From assembly GCF_030378165.1 (NCBI RefSeq), contig NZ_CP119766.1:3906001-3970000 (forward strand): DNA of 64,000 bases, given 5' to 3'. The stretch comes from Flavobacterium panacagri. Its GTDB lineage: Bacteria; Bacteroidota; Bacteroidia; Flavobacteriales; Flavobacteriaceae. Position numbers and translations under genes: made by a program. The notes under the pieces are model-generated. The model saw only the letters and a list, made by a program, of their open reading frames with translations, was not told where the DNA came from and ran no database searches. This document shows, in pieces, positions 33,812 through 41,768 of this stretch (the stretch's first letter is position 1; each line of letters starts with the position of its first letter).

Positions 33812-34195
33812 ATGATAAAATCAAACATTAAAGCCTCTTACGGAGATACTCGTACAGGTTTGAAAGAAGCTTTTATTGAGATAGTAATTACAGGTTTAAG
33901 TCTGGGGACGGAAAACGCAGTTTTTCAGATTCAGCATTACATTGTCACAGATGAAAATGCAAAAACATTGTGGCATAGTAATTCGACTCCTATTGATTCG
34001 GAAAAGTACAATCAGTTATATCAAGCTGTAGATAATTATGTAGCGGTAAGATCACTTGATTTTAGCCAATTAACACCACATCAATTAGAATACATGCGTT
34101 TAAAAATTGGGTTGTTGATTTATGTCCAATCTGATCTGCTGGAAAGTGGTAATACAGTTTGGGAGCTTGAGCCTGAAAATTGGGAGTTAATATGA
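33812..34195 (+). CDS. Small phage protein, unknown
   Basis: 127 aa. N-terminal beta-rich part (EAFIEIVITGLSLGTENAVF) and a helical C-terminal half. It often accompanies fibre genes in such phages as a possible chaperone, but I do not recognise a family. Its stop overlaps the next ATG (ATGA at 34192). Confidence 0.5.
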   Translation: MIKSNIKASYGDTRTGLKEAFIEIVITGLSLGTENAVFQIQHYIVTDENAKTLWHSNSTPIDSEKYNQLYQAVDNYVAVRSLDFSQLTPHQLEYMRLKIGLLIYVQSDLLESGNTVWELEPENWELI

Positions 34196-34596
34196 AAAGC
34201 GTATTAGCAATTTTTATAGAGCTTATTATTTTGGCATTTGGCGGTTCGATTTTCATTGTCTTGTTTGTTTTGGGTGTTGTTTATACATTTTTTAAGCACT
34301 TAATAAGATTTGATTACTCGCTTAAAAAGCAATTACAGCCAATTATTAGAAGTATAACTCTCGCCTTAGATGGTTCGGCATGTGCTGGAGCTGGAGAATT
34401 ATTGAATGATGCTTTAAAAATAAAAGGATCAATTAAATACGGAAAATGGTATCAAACGATTTCCGCTATTACTGGACTTATCAAAATTCATGAAAAGGAT
34501 ACCTGGCTTCGCAGATTGTTGGATAAAGTTCTAGGAAAAGATCATTGTGATGAAGCGATTTCTGAGCAAGATAGGTTTTACTATAAACACAATTAA
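34192..34596 (+). CDS. Small membrane-anchored phage protein
   Basis: 134 aa from the ATG at 34192, which overlaps the upstream stop; a TTG four codons earlier is less likely. One long hydrophobic N-terminal helix (about 3-35), then a basic soluble part (HLIRFDYSLKKQLQPIIRSI). It is directly before the holin gene and may be a lysis accessory protein. Confidence 0.5.
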   Translation: MKSVLAIFIELIILAFGGSIFIVLFVLGVVYTFFKHLIRFDYSLKKQLQPIIRSITLALDGSACAGAGELLNDALKIKGSIKYGKWYQTISAITGLIKIHEKDTWLRRLLDKVLGKDHCDEAISEQDRFYYKHN

Positions 34597-34604
34597 TTCA
34601 TAAA

Positions 34605-35048
34605 ATGAAAACATTTTTACTTTACCTAGTTACCGCAACTTGTTTGTTTTTTACTCCAATAGTTGGGTTATTAATAGCGGTGGGAGCAGCCATAGTTTTG
34701 GATACCGCTTTCGGAATTTACAGAAGTATAAAAGTCAAAGGATGGAAATTTGTAACAAGCCGACGTTTAAGTGAAATCATTTCTAAAATGCTTTTATATG
34801 AAATGTGTATAATCTGCCTTTACATAATAGACTTTTTTGCACTTACTGAATTCTTTCAAAAATGGTTCTCGATATCATTTTTCGCTACTAAAATATGTGC
34901 TATCGTTTTGATTTTTATTGAAGGGGTGTCCATAAAAGAAAATTTTGAAAAAGCTACAGGAAAAGATGTTTGGGCATTAATAAAAAAGGCTCTTGGACGA
35001 GCAAACGAAATAAAAGATAGTATTACTGATTTAAAAAACACCGATTAA
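34605..35048 (+). CDS. Phage holin
   Basis: 147 aa with three to four transmembrane helices (about 3-35, 62-85, 90-118) and a charged C-terminus (KALGRANEIKDSITDLKNTD). VGAAIVLDTAFGIYRSIKVK is typical of the phage_holin_4-like family of Bacteroidota. It lies 2 bp before the amidase gene. It would open the inner membrane for the endolysin. Confidence 0.75.
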   Translation: MKTFLLYLVTATCLFFTPIVGLLIAVGAAIVLDTAFGIYRSIKVKGWKFVTSRRLSEIISKMLLYEMCIICLYIIDFFALTEFFQKWFSISFFATKICAIVLIFIEGVSIKENFEKATGKDVWALIKKALGRANEIKDSITDLKNTD

Positions 35049-35049
35049 A

Positions 35050-35598
35050 ATGACAGCATTTATCTCAGCGGGGCATAATCCCAAAGGAATTAAAGTTGAT
35101 CCAGGAGCGGTAGCAAATGGATTGCGTGAAGCCGACTTAACTGTCGAATTTCGAAATTTAGTAGTGGCCGAACTGCTTAAAAGAAAAGTAAAAGTTATAA
35201 CAGACAAAGATGACGAACGTCTTGGTGACTATTTGAAAAGAATTAAAACTGGAAGCGGATCTGTTGTTTTAGAATTTCACTTTGATGCGGCGCTTTCGCC
35301 AACAGCTACAGGTACTACTTCTTTATATGGAAATGATGCAGATCGCTTAGACATAGCCTTTTCTAAAGAACTTGCAGAAGCAACCTCTAAAATTTTAAAA
35401 ATAAAAAATAGAGGAGCGTTATCAGAGAGTCAAAGCCATAGAGGAAGTTTGGGGTTAATGCGAAAGGAAGGTATTGTTTCCCTGCTTGAAGTATGTTTTA
35501 TTTCCAATCCATCGGATATAAAAGCATACAATGAAAACAAAAAAGAATTGGCGGTTAAAATTGCTGAGATCGTTGAACATTATGAAAATTTGATCTGA
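35050..35598 (+). CDS. Endolysin, N-acetylmuramoyl-L-alanine amidase (Amidase_3)
   Basis: 182 aa zinc amidase. Zinc ligands H9 (ISAGHN), E27 (GLREADL) and H77 (LEFHFDA), catalytic E147 (LLEVCFISNP). No signal peptide, so it depends on the holin for export. It cuts the lactyl-amide bond of peptidoglycan. It is the middle gene of a holin-amidase-spanin cassette; the stop overlaps the next start by one base. Confidence 0.9.
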   Translation: MTAFISAGHNPKGIKVDPGAVANGLREADLTVEFRNLVVAELLKRKVKVITDKDDERLGDYLKRIKTGSGSVVLEFHFDAALSPTATGTTSLYGNDADRLDIAFSKELAEATSKILKIKNRGALSESQSHRGSLGLMRKEGIVSLLEVCFISNPSDIKAYNENKKELAVKIAEIVEHYENLI

Positions 35599-36185
35599 TG
35601 AGAAAAGCTCTATTTTTTTGGTTAACAGTGTTTTTAATAACTACTTTAAATTCATGTGGCACTCGGAAAACCGAGCTACATAAAAAAGAAGCAATCGAGA
35701 AGACAGGATTTTCGGGATTTTTTAGGAATTCCGGGAATTCCGAGGAATTCCTAAATACCAATTTGAACATTCAAACTGAATTTATTTCCTCTTTGTTAAA
35801 GATAGAAGAGATTGATAATGATGAGTTTACGATTGAATCTAAAGACTCGAGTAAGCCAGCAGTTTACATTGATCCTTTTGGGAAAAAGTACTTTTTGGAA
35901 AACGCTAAACTTACAAATAAAAAGACGGCTCAAAAATTAAATACGAAGTTAGACCAAGCAAAAAACTCTTCTGAAAGGTTAAATACGAATGCCGAAAAAA
36001 AATATGATAGTCAAACAGAAAACCAAACAAATATAAATTCAGAAGGTACATTTAATGAAGTTGATAGAAGCTCACATCGTTATGGCTGGAGCAAATGGAA
36101 TCTGTTTTGGCTTATTTTATCTATTGCATTAATATATGCACTTAGAAAACTTTATAAATTTTATAAAAAGAAAAATCCTTTATAA
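35598..36185 (+). CDS. Candidate unimolecular spanin (lipoprotein with C-terminal TM)
   Basis: 195 aa. The N-terminus is a lipoprotein signal peptide with lipobox LNSC (C20), and the C-terminus has one transmembrane helix (about 167-183; LFWLILSIALIYALRKLY) followed by a basic tail. The periplasmic middle is charged and flexible. A protein tied to the outer membrane by lipid and to the inner membrane by a helix is the defining topology of u-spanins, which fuse the two membranes in the last step of lysis. It directly follows the endolysin. Codons near residues 42-52 contain three GGAATTCC palindromes. Confidence 0.7.
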   Translation: MRKALFFWLTVFLITTLNSCGTRKTELHKKEAIEKTGFSGFFRNSGNSEEFLNTNLNIQTEFISSLLKIEEIDNDEFTIESKDSSKPAVYIDPFGKKYFLENAKLTNKKTAQKLNTKLDQAKNSSERLNTNAEKKYDSQTENQTNINSEGTFNEVDRSSHRYGWSKWNLFWLILSIALIYALRKLYKFYKKKNPL

Positions 36186-36361
36186 TGACTTTAGAAGAAG
36201 ATATTACAAGATTAAAAATACGCAAAGCGTTAATTTTAGGAGAAATCGAAATGCTTTCTTTTGTAAATGATTCTGTTTATACACGATTTGGAAAAATTGA
36301 AGCTGAATTATTGATAAAAGAGAAGCAATTGTTAAGGGAGAAAGAAAACGATTTTCAATGA
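36185..36361 (+). CDS. Small coiled-coil phage protein
   Basis: 58 aa, highly charged, one continuous helix (MTLEEDITRLKIRKALILGE...). ATG overlaps the spanin stop (TAATG) and its TGA overlaps the next ATG (ATGA), so it is locked into the operon. Function unknown. Confidence 0.6.
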   Translation: MTLEEDITRLKIRKALILGEIEMLSFVNDSVYTRFGKIEAELLIKEKQLLREKENDFQ

Positions 36362-37089
36362 AATCTTTAAAACTTTACATTCCTGAAACTTGGGACAAAA
36401 TGAAGGAAAAGCAATTTGAAAGGATTGCTTTTCTTTTCAATACTTCAGAAACTAATACTCTATTCTACATAAAGTTGTTTTTTCTGCTGACTGGGGTAAA
36501 ATGGTGGCAGTTTTCCAGAAAAGCTAAACTCAGAATAGTGTTAAGAAATTATCCTCTTTCAGATTTGCAGAAAAATTATGAGTTTATTTTTAAAGAAAAT
36601 AATCGAACTGTCTTTCCAAAATCCATAAAATTTAAAAAAAAGAAGTTTTTCCCTCCGCAAAATAACATAGCAGATCTATCCGCTGATGAATTTGCGGTTG
36701 CTGATGATCTCCATATCAAATGGAGAAAAACGAAAAACATTGAGTTCTTATATTATTTAGCTGCTGTTTTATATACAGTTTCTAAAGAACGTCCAGTTTT
36801 TAACAAAAATAATTTGCATCAGTATGCAATACCCTTTTCGAAGCTTCCTGTATGTAAACTTTTAGCGATTGAACTGGCTTATTTTGGATGTAAAAACAAC
36901 CTTGTTAAGCGTTTTTCAGAAGCTTTTAAAGAAAATAAAACAAGGTCAAATAAAAAACAGTATGGTTTCTCAAAAGTTATTCTAAGCATGGCAAAAGGAG
37001 ATTTGTCAAAGTTAGAGTCTATAAAAAAAGTAAATATTTATTCCTTCCTTGAACAATTTGAAGAAGACTTAAAATCAGCAAAGAAATGA
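36358..37089 (+). CDS. Phage protein of unknown function
   Basis: 243 aa, basic (pI clearly alkaline by composition), helical; LYIPETWDKMKEKQFERIAF opens it. It precedes the tail genes and is coupled by ATGA overlaps at both ends. It could be a tail assembly protein; no family recognised. Confidence 0.55.
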   Translation: MKSLKLYIPETWDKMKEKQFERIAFLFNTSETNTLFYIKLFFLLTGVKWWQFSRKAKLRIVLRNYPLSDLQKNYEFIFKENNRTVFPKSIKFKKKKFFPPQNNIADLSADEFAVADDLHIKWRKTKNIEFLYYLAAVLYTVSKERPVFNKNNLHQYAIPFSKLPVCKLLAIELAYFGCKNNLVKRFSEAFKENKTRSNKKQYGFSKVILSMAKGDLSKLESIKKVNIYSFLEQFEEDLKSAKK

Positions 37090-37580
37090 GAATATTAACA
37101 CATAAACCTATAGTTGATTTTCACAAAAATATTTCCAAATTTCATAAGGAATTAAAAGGTTTTTATCGTTTTAATTGGGCGGAGATTAATGGACAGTTTA
37201 GAAGTGGAATTTCTACACCTGCATTATTACTAGAAAGTCATTCAGCTGCAATGTACTCGAATTCTGAAAAAACGTCGAATTTTAATGATAGATCTATTTC
37301 TTTTTTGATATTAGATTTTACAGGAAAAGCGGATAATTACGAGAAACAAGAGATTGTATTGGATAAATTGGAAAATGTGGTAATTGACATAGCCTCATAC
37401 TTAAAAAAGCTCAGTAAGGATCGCGATTCTTGGCTTTTTGGAAAGTTTGACGTAAACAATTTTAGTTATGAAAAAGTAGGCCCTATTTTCGATAATATGT
37501 ATGGATGGAACGTTTTGTATTCATTAAAAAATCACGAAGATTTAACTTTTGATCCTGATCAGTGGGATTTCACACTCTAA
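37086..37580 (+). CDS. Phage protein, possible tail completion
   Basis: 164 aa. Alpha/beta composition with RSISFLILDFTGKADNYEKQ and WLFGKFDVNNFSYEKVGP, a pattern similar to tail-terminator-like proteins that measure tail ends, but the likeness is weak. It is the last gene of the L4 unit; terminator and promoter L5 follow. Confidence 0.45.
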   Translation: MRILTHKPIVDFHKNISKFHKELKGFYRFNWAEINGQFRSGISTPALLLESHSAAMYSNSEKTSNFNDRSISFLILDFTGKADNYEKQEIVLDKLENVVIDIASYLKKLSKDRDSWLFGKFDVNNFSYEKVGPIFDNMYGWNVLYSLKNHEDLTFDPDQWDFTL

Positions 37581-37608
37581 AAAACCTCTCTATTTGAGAG
37601 GTTTTTTT
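37581..37608 (+). terminator. Intrinsic terminator before late promoter L5
   Basis: AACCTCTC, loop TATTT, GAGAGGTT and then seven T; the promoter element begins 2 bp later. Confidence 0.85.
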
Positions 37609-37609
37609 A

Positions 37610-37645
37610 TGTCCTATTTTAACGTATGCGCTCCCTTTAATTTAG
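37610..37645 (+). promoter_or_regulatory. Late promoter L5 (tape measure unit)
   Basis: TGTCCTATTTTAA at 37610-37622 and TAATTTAG at 37638-37645. ATG 16 bp downstream. Confidence 0.78.
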
Positions 37646-37660
37646 CTTAAAAATAGGTTT

Positions 37661-38044
37661 ATGACGGGCATAATTGATGTATTGAAACAAGAACGTGAAA
37701 TCACTTCAAAAGCAGTAAAAAAGCTTAGAGCTTCAGTAAAGAATGAAGTTTCAAAATCAGGAGAAACGAGATCAGGAAATGCGGTTAAAATTAGTAATGC
37801 TGGTAGCAGATTTAAAAATAATCGTCTTCAAAGGCTTACTATGTCTGCACCGTACTACATTTTTATGCAACATCATGGTTTTGAGGGCAAGAAGTCAAAT
37901 GGAATAAATCAACGTTTAACTGCTACAAATGTCTTCTCAAAAGCAATCCAATCATCAAACATAATGGAAACTCTTGCGAATGAGATTTCAGATGTCAGAT
38001 TAGAACAGGTTTCATCAATAATAAACCTTCAGATAAATGGCTAG
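37661..38044 (+). CDS. Small tail protein, HK97 gp10-like candidate
   Basis: 127 aa, basic. The order helix (DVLKQEREITSKAVKKLRAS), disordered basic linker, APYYIFMQHHGFEGKKSN, closing helix resembles HK97 gp10-like tail-completion proteins, whose core also has a 'YA.yvE.G' type turn. It overlaps the tape measure start by 8 bp. Confidence 0.5.
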   Translation: MTGIIDVLKQEREITSKAVKKLRASVKNEVSKSGETRSGNAVKISNAGSRFKNNRLQRLTMSAPYYIFMQHHGFEGKKSNGINQRLTATNVFSKAIQSSNIMETLANEISDVRLEQVSSIINLQING

Positions 38045-41000
38045 AAGAGAAATTCCAAGAGAAATATCGATCTATATTAATGATCGTCAAGTGGTAAATT
38101 CATTTGCAGGAATTAGCCGTGCTATAACTCAGACTAGGAGTGAAATAAATAATCTAAATAGAAATTCAGAAACTTATAATGAAGATTTACGTAGGCTAGG
38201 AGGAGAACTGGATCAATTAACTGAACGTCAATCAGTGTTTAGACAGGAGCTTAGAGATTCTTCAGAGGCTATGAATGACTCTGAAGGAAGTTTAAAAAAA
38301 TTTAGAGACGGTCTTTTATCTGGAGATTTTGAGAGTGCATTAGAAGGTTTAAAAGGGATCAGATCAGAAATTACTAATTTAGTTAAAACTACTTTACAAT
38401 TTATTGCTACACCGATTGGTGCCGCTATTGCTGTATTAAGCGGTATAGTTGTCGGAACTAAAAAACTATTTGAGTTTAATCAGGAACTTGAAAAGTCAAA
38501 TAATATACTCCGTTCGTTTGGTGTAAATTCAGCAGAGGAACTTACAAAAGTAAGATCAGAAATTCTGGCTACAGCAGAAACATTCGATAAAGAGTTCTCA
38601 GAAATTGCTAGTAAGGCAAATTCGCTTAGTAAAACTTATGGGATATCAATGTCAGAAGCTAATCGACTTATTTCGGAAGGTTTGGCAAATGGCGGATCGC
38701 TAAATGATGAATTTCTAGATAGCGTTGGAGAATATGATGAGTTCTTTAATAAAGCCGGATATTCTGCTTCTGAATTCATAGACGTCATTAATAAGGGATA
38801 CGATGTTGGAATTTATTCAGATAAATTACCCGATGCTTTAAAAGAGGCCGATTTAGCTTTAAAAGAACAAACCAAATCAACAAGAGATGCATTAGAAAAT
38901 GCATTTGGAATTACTTTTTCGGATAATATTTTAGCACGTGTTGCAGCAGGTAAAACAACAACCAAAGAAGCTCTAGAAGAAATTGCTGCTGAATCCCAGA
39001 AAACTCAGTTGTCGCAACAACAACAGGCACAATTAACTGCTGACATTTTTAAAGGAGCTGGGGAAGATGCTGGCGGTGCCTTGAAAATACTACAAACGAT
39101 TTCTGATACTACAAAAAAGGAAATAACTGAAGCGACTAAAGCTCAGTTAGAACTTTTAGCTGCTAATGAAAAACTTAATAAAGCACAATCTGAGTTATTC
39201 GAAATAGAAGGTTTTGGTGCTATGTGGGATCAAGTTAAAGCAAATGCAATTGATACTCTTGCAGATATAATTTTATATGTTTCAGATTTAAAAAAAGACA
39301 TTCAGCCATTAATTGACATTGTTTCATTTGTACTGGTAAATGCTTTTATTCAATTGAAGTTTATAGTAGTTACTGTTTTTTCTACATTAGGAGTTGCTTT
39401 GAAAATTTTCTTTGATTACGTGAAATATGTTTTTGATTTCCTTAAAGCTATTATAACCGGAGATTTTAAAGGAGCTATAAAATTGACAGGAGATTATTTT
39501 GTTAATCTTGGTAAAACAATTTTGAATTTTTTCAATAAGATCAGAAATACCATAATTGATACTATTAAAAGTACAATTGCAAATGTAGCTCCTTTGTTAG
39601 AGGCAATGGGAGTTGATGTTGAGAAGTTACAAAAAAGACTTGATTCATTAAAATCAAAAGAAGTTGTTTTAAAAACTACCACAGAAACCAAAAAAACGAC
39701 AAAAACGGCTGAAGAACTTGCTGAAGAAGAGCGTTTATTAAAAGAAGCTATTGCAAAGCAACAAGCAATTCGCGATAAAGAAAGGGAAAAGGAAGAAGAA
39801 AAACGTCGAAAATTTTTAGAAAAAAAACGAGCAGAAGAAGCAAAGGCAGCCAAAGAAGAGCTGGATAGATTACTTGCTCTTGCTAAGGCGAAGTCTGACT
39901 TATATAAGGCGGAGCTAAATTTCTTTATTGCTACCCAAAGAAGCAAATTAGATTCTACAAAAAAACTGACTCCTGAAATTATAAAGGATGAAACAGATCG
40001 TTTAGAAAGAATTAAAGATAGAAAACTAACTGCATTAGCAGAGGAAAGGCTTGCCGATATAGAAAAAGCGAAAGCCTCGGCAAAATCTGCTGAAGAATTA
40101 GTACTACTAAAACAGATCATAGATTATAATTATGAAACAGAAAGGCAAAACTTAGAAATGTCATTTTTGGATTCAACAACTAATCTAAAAAAGCAATACG
40201 AGGAAGAACAGAAAGTTTTAAAAGCCGAGCAGTTAGCTCTTGATAATGAATTAGCATTGGCTGAAGCGGCAAATAAATATGAAGAAGATAGAATTAAGCA
40301 GGATCAGGATTTTCAAACTCAATTGGCGCGTTACAAGAAACTTCTTGAAGACAAAAAAATTACAGAAGAACAGTATATCAGATTTTCAGATGCACTAAAA
40401 GCGAAACAGGATGAAGTTGATCGTCAAAGAGAGTTAGGGAAAATAAGTGCAAGTTTAAGTGCTTTTGGACAATTAGCCGGTGCTTTGACAGAATTGTTTG
40501 GACAATCAAAAGCGTTAGCAATTACTCAGGCTGGTATAAATGGAGCGTTGGCAGTAACTTCTATTTTATCTGCTCCTTCAATGGGAAATCCGATTTTAGA
40601 TGCAGCGGTAAAAGCAGTTCAGATTGCAGCAGCAGTTCTTACAACTACTGCTCAAATTAAAAATATAAGCAAAGCAAAAGCACCAAAAACGCCTAAATTT
40701 TTCTATGGCGGTTTTACTGGAGCAAATCCGCATTTAGGATATGACGAATTTGGCCCTATGACAGGTGTCGTTCATGATAATGAATATGTCATTCCAAAGG
40801 CAATGACTCAAAGCCCGAGGTATGCTAATACAATTGCTTGGTTAGAAAATGAGCGAACAGGAAGAAATACAAAAAAGTTTGCAGATGGAGGGTTTACTTC
40901 TTCGAATGTGATACCACCAACAGTAATGAGTGAAAATGATTCAGAAATGAAAGTTCTTCTTAAAGCTGTACTATTTAGATTGGAAAATCCTGTTCCTTCT

Positions 41001-41093
41001 AATGTCATTATTGGTTATGAGGAAGCAAAGGGTATTCAGGATTTGAATGAAGAAAGATCCGAGGCTGATCGAAATGGAATCGTTAATGAATAA
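38037..41093 (+). CDS. Tail tape measure protein
   Basis: 1018 aa, the longest late gene. N-terminal coiled coil (about 15-80), hydrophobic segments (about 118-145 and 430-460), a long Lys/Glu/Ala-rich helical rod (about 560-790; EEERLLKEAIAKQQAIRDKE), then a second hydrophobic stretch (about 800-865) and a small C-terminal domain. This composition is that of a tape measure protein, which sets tail length and enters the cell on infection. About 1000 residues predict a tail near 150 nm if the usual 1.5 A per residue holds. Confidence 0.9.
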   Translation: MARREIPREISIYINDRQVVNSFAGISRAITQTRSEINNLNRNSETYNEDLRRLGGELDQLTERQSVFRQELRDSSEAMNDSEGSLKKFRDGLLSGDFESALEGLKGIRSEITNLVKTTLQFIATPIGAAIAVLSGIVVGTKKLFEFNQELEKSNNILRSFGVNSAEELTKVRSEILATAETFDKEFSEIASKANSLSKTYGISMSEANRLISEGLANGGSLNDEFLDSVGEYDEFFNKAGYSASEFIDVINKGYDVGIYSDKLPDALKEADLALKEQTKSTRDALENAFGITFSDNILARVAAGKTTTKEALEEIAAESQKTQLSQQQQAQLTADIFKGAGEDAGGALKILQTISDTTKKEITEATKAQLELLAANEKLNKAQSELFEIEGFGAMWDQVKANAIDTLADIILYVSDLKKDIQPLIDIVSFVLVNAFIQLKFIVVTVFSTLGVALKIFFDYVKYVFDFLKAIITGDFKGAIKLTGDYFVNLGKTILNFFNKIRNTIIDTIKSTIANVAPLLEAMGVDVEKLQKRLDSLKSKEVVLKTTTETKKTTKTAEELAEEERLLKEAIAKQQAIRDKEREKEEEKRRKFLEKKRAEEAKAAKEELDRLLALAKAKSDLYKAELNFFIATQRSKLDSTKKLTPEIIKDETDRLERIKDRKLTALAEERLADIEKAKASAKSAEELVLLKQIIDYNYETERQNLEMSFLDSTTNLKKQYEEEQKVLKAEQLALDNELALAEAANKYEEDRIKQDQDFQTQLARYKKLLEDKKITEEQYIRFSDALKAKQDEVDRQRELGKISASLSAFGQLAGALTELFGQSKALAITQAGINGALAVTSILSAPSMGNPILDAAVKAVQIAAAVLTTTAQIKNISKAKAPKTPKFFYGGFTGANPHLGYDEFGPMTGVVHDNEYVIPKAMTQSPRYANTIAWLENERTGRNTKKFADGGFTSSNVIPPTVMSENDSEMKVLLKAVLFRLENPVPSNVIIGYEEAKGIQDLNEERSEADRNGIVNE

Positions 41094-41100
41094 TTTTTTG

Positions 41101-41108
41101 TAGGTTTG
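41101..41108 (+). promoter_or_regulatory. Host-type promoter -7 box for the DUF4468 gene
   Basis: TAGGTTTG matches TAnnTTTG exactly, 28 bp before the ATG. There is no TGTCCTATT at the late-promoter distance, so this gene is wired for host RNA polymerase. Confidence 0.6.
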
Positions 41109-41135
41109 TTAGTATAAAACATAAATGCCCTAATT

Positions 41136-41663
41136 ATGAAAAGAATCTTCTTATTTATTCTGCTATCGACAATCAATGGATTTTGTCAAAAAAATGTTGA
41201 ATTAACTGCATCTGGAATTACTCCAGTTGTAACCGAAGTTCAAAACGCTACTGCAGAACAATTATATTTAAAAACTTTTGATTGGATTCAGAAAAATTAT
41301 AAGCGTCCGAATGAGGTAATAAAAGCTGATAAAACGAATGAAATGATTAGAATAGAAGGATTCTCAAAAGAATTTTTCTTTCAAAAGTCTTTAGGCACTA
41401 ATTACTATGGCGTTTTGTATACTATAGAATTTGAATTTAAAGAGGGGAGATACAGATTTTCATTTACGCCTGAAGAAATTACGTCTAAAGGTCAAAAGAT
41501 GGCTTTTCTATCAAGCCCAGCCGACTTTTTTAAGAAAGATGGATCCGCAAAAAGTATTTATAAATCTTCGATCGATTCTTTTACAGCAGCTGTCCAGGAA
41601 TTATACATTTCACATTATAATTTCGTCTCAGGTAAAACTGATCAATCTTCCAGCAACTGGTAA
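41136..41663 (+). CDS. Secreted DUF4468 (TBP-like fold) protein, probable lysogenic-conversion gene
   Basis: 175 aa. Residues 1-18 form a signal peptide (MKRIFLFILLSTINGFC). The mature part matches DUF4468: TAEQLYLKTFDWIQKNYKRP, a beta-hairpin around MIRIEGFSKEFF and YTIEFEFKEGRYRFSFTPEE. Such proteins are abundant in Bacteroidota genomes as small periplasmic proteins, not as virion parts. It interrupts the tail genes, has its own host promoter and is followed by a terminator: the classic structure of a moron expressed in the lysogen. Confidence 0.8.
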   Translation: MKRIFLFILLSTINGFCQKNVELTASGITPVVTEVQNATAEQLYLKTFDWIQKNYKRPNEVIKADKTNEMIRIEGFSKEFFFQKSLGTNYYGVLYTIEFEFKEGRYRFSFTPEEITSKGQKMAFLSSPADFFKKDGSAKSIYKSSIDSFTAAVQELYISHYNFVSGKTDQSSSNW

Positions 41664-41684
41664 TACTTAGATACTTAAAATTGT

Positions 41685-41713
41685 AAACCGCTATTTACTA
41701 GCGGTTTTTTTTA
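41685..41713 (+). terminator. Intrinsic terminator before late promoter L6
   Basis: AAACCGCTA, loop TTTAC, TAGCGGTTT and a T-run; promoter L6 begins within 2 bp. Confidence 0.85.
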
Positions 41714-41749
41714 TGTCCTATTATGAAGCCTTCCTCATATGTAATTTCG
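41714..41749 (+). promoter_or_regulatory. Late promoter L6 (tail tip unit)
   Basis: TGTCCTATTATGA at 41714-41726 and TAATTTCG at 41742-41749. ATG at 41769, 20 bp after the box. Confidence 0.78.
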
Positions 41750-41768
41750 TTTAAAATTAAATGATGTA

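Noticed and set aside
39494..40120. Long antisense frame (208 codons) inside the tape measure gene
   Set aside because: Its Ser/Phe-rich product is what the complement of a Lys/Glu/Ala-rich helical rod yields; the sense frame is a clear tape measure protein.
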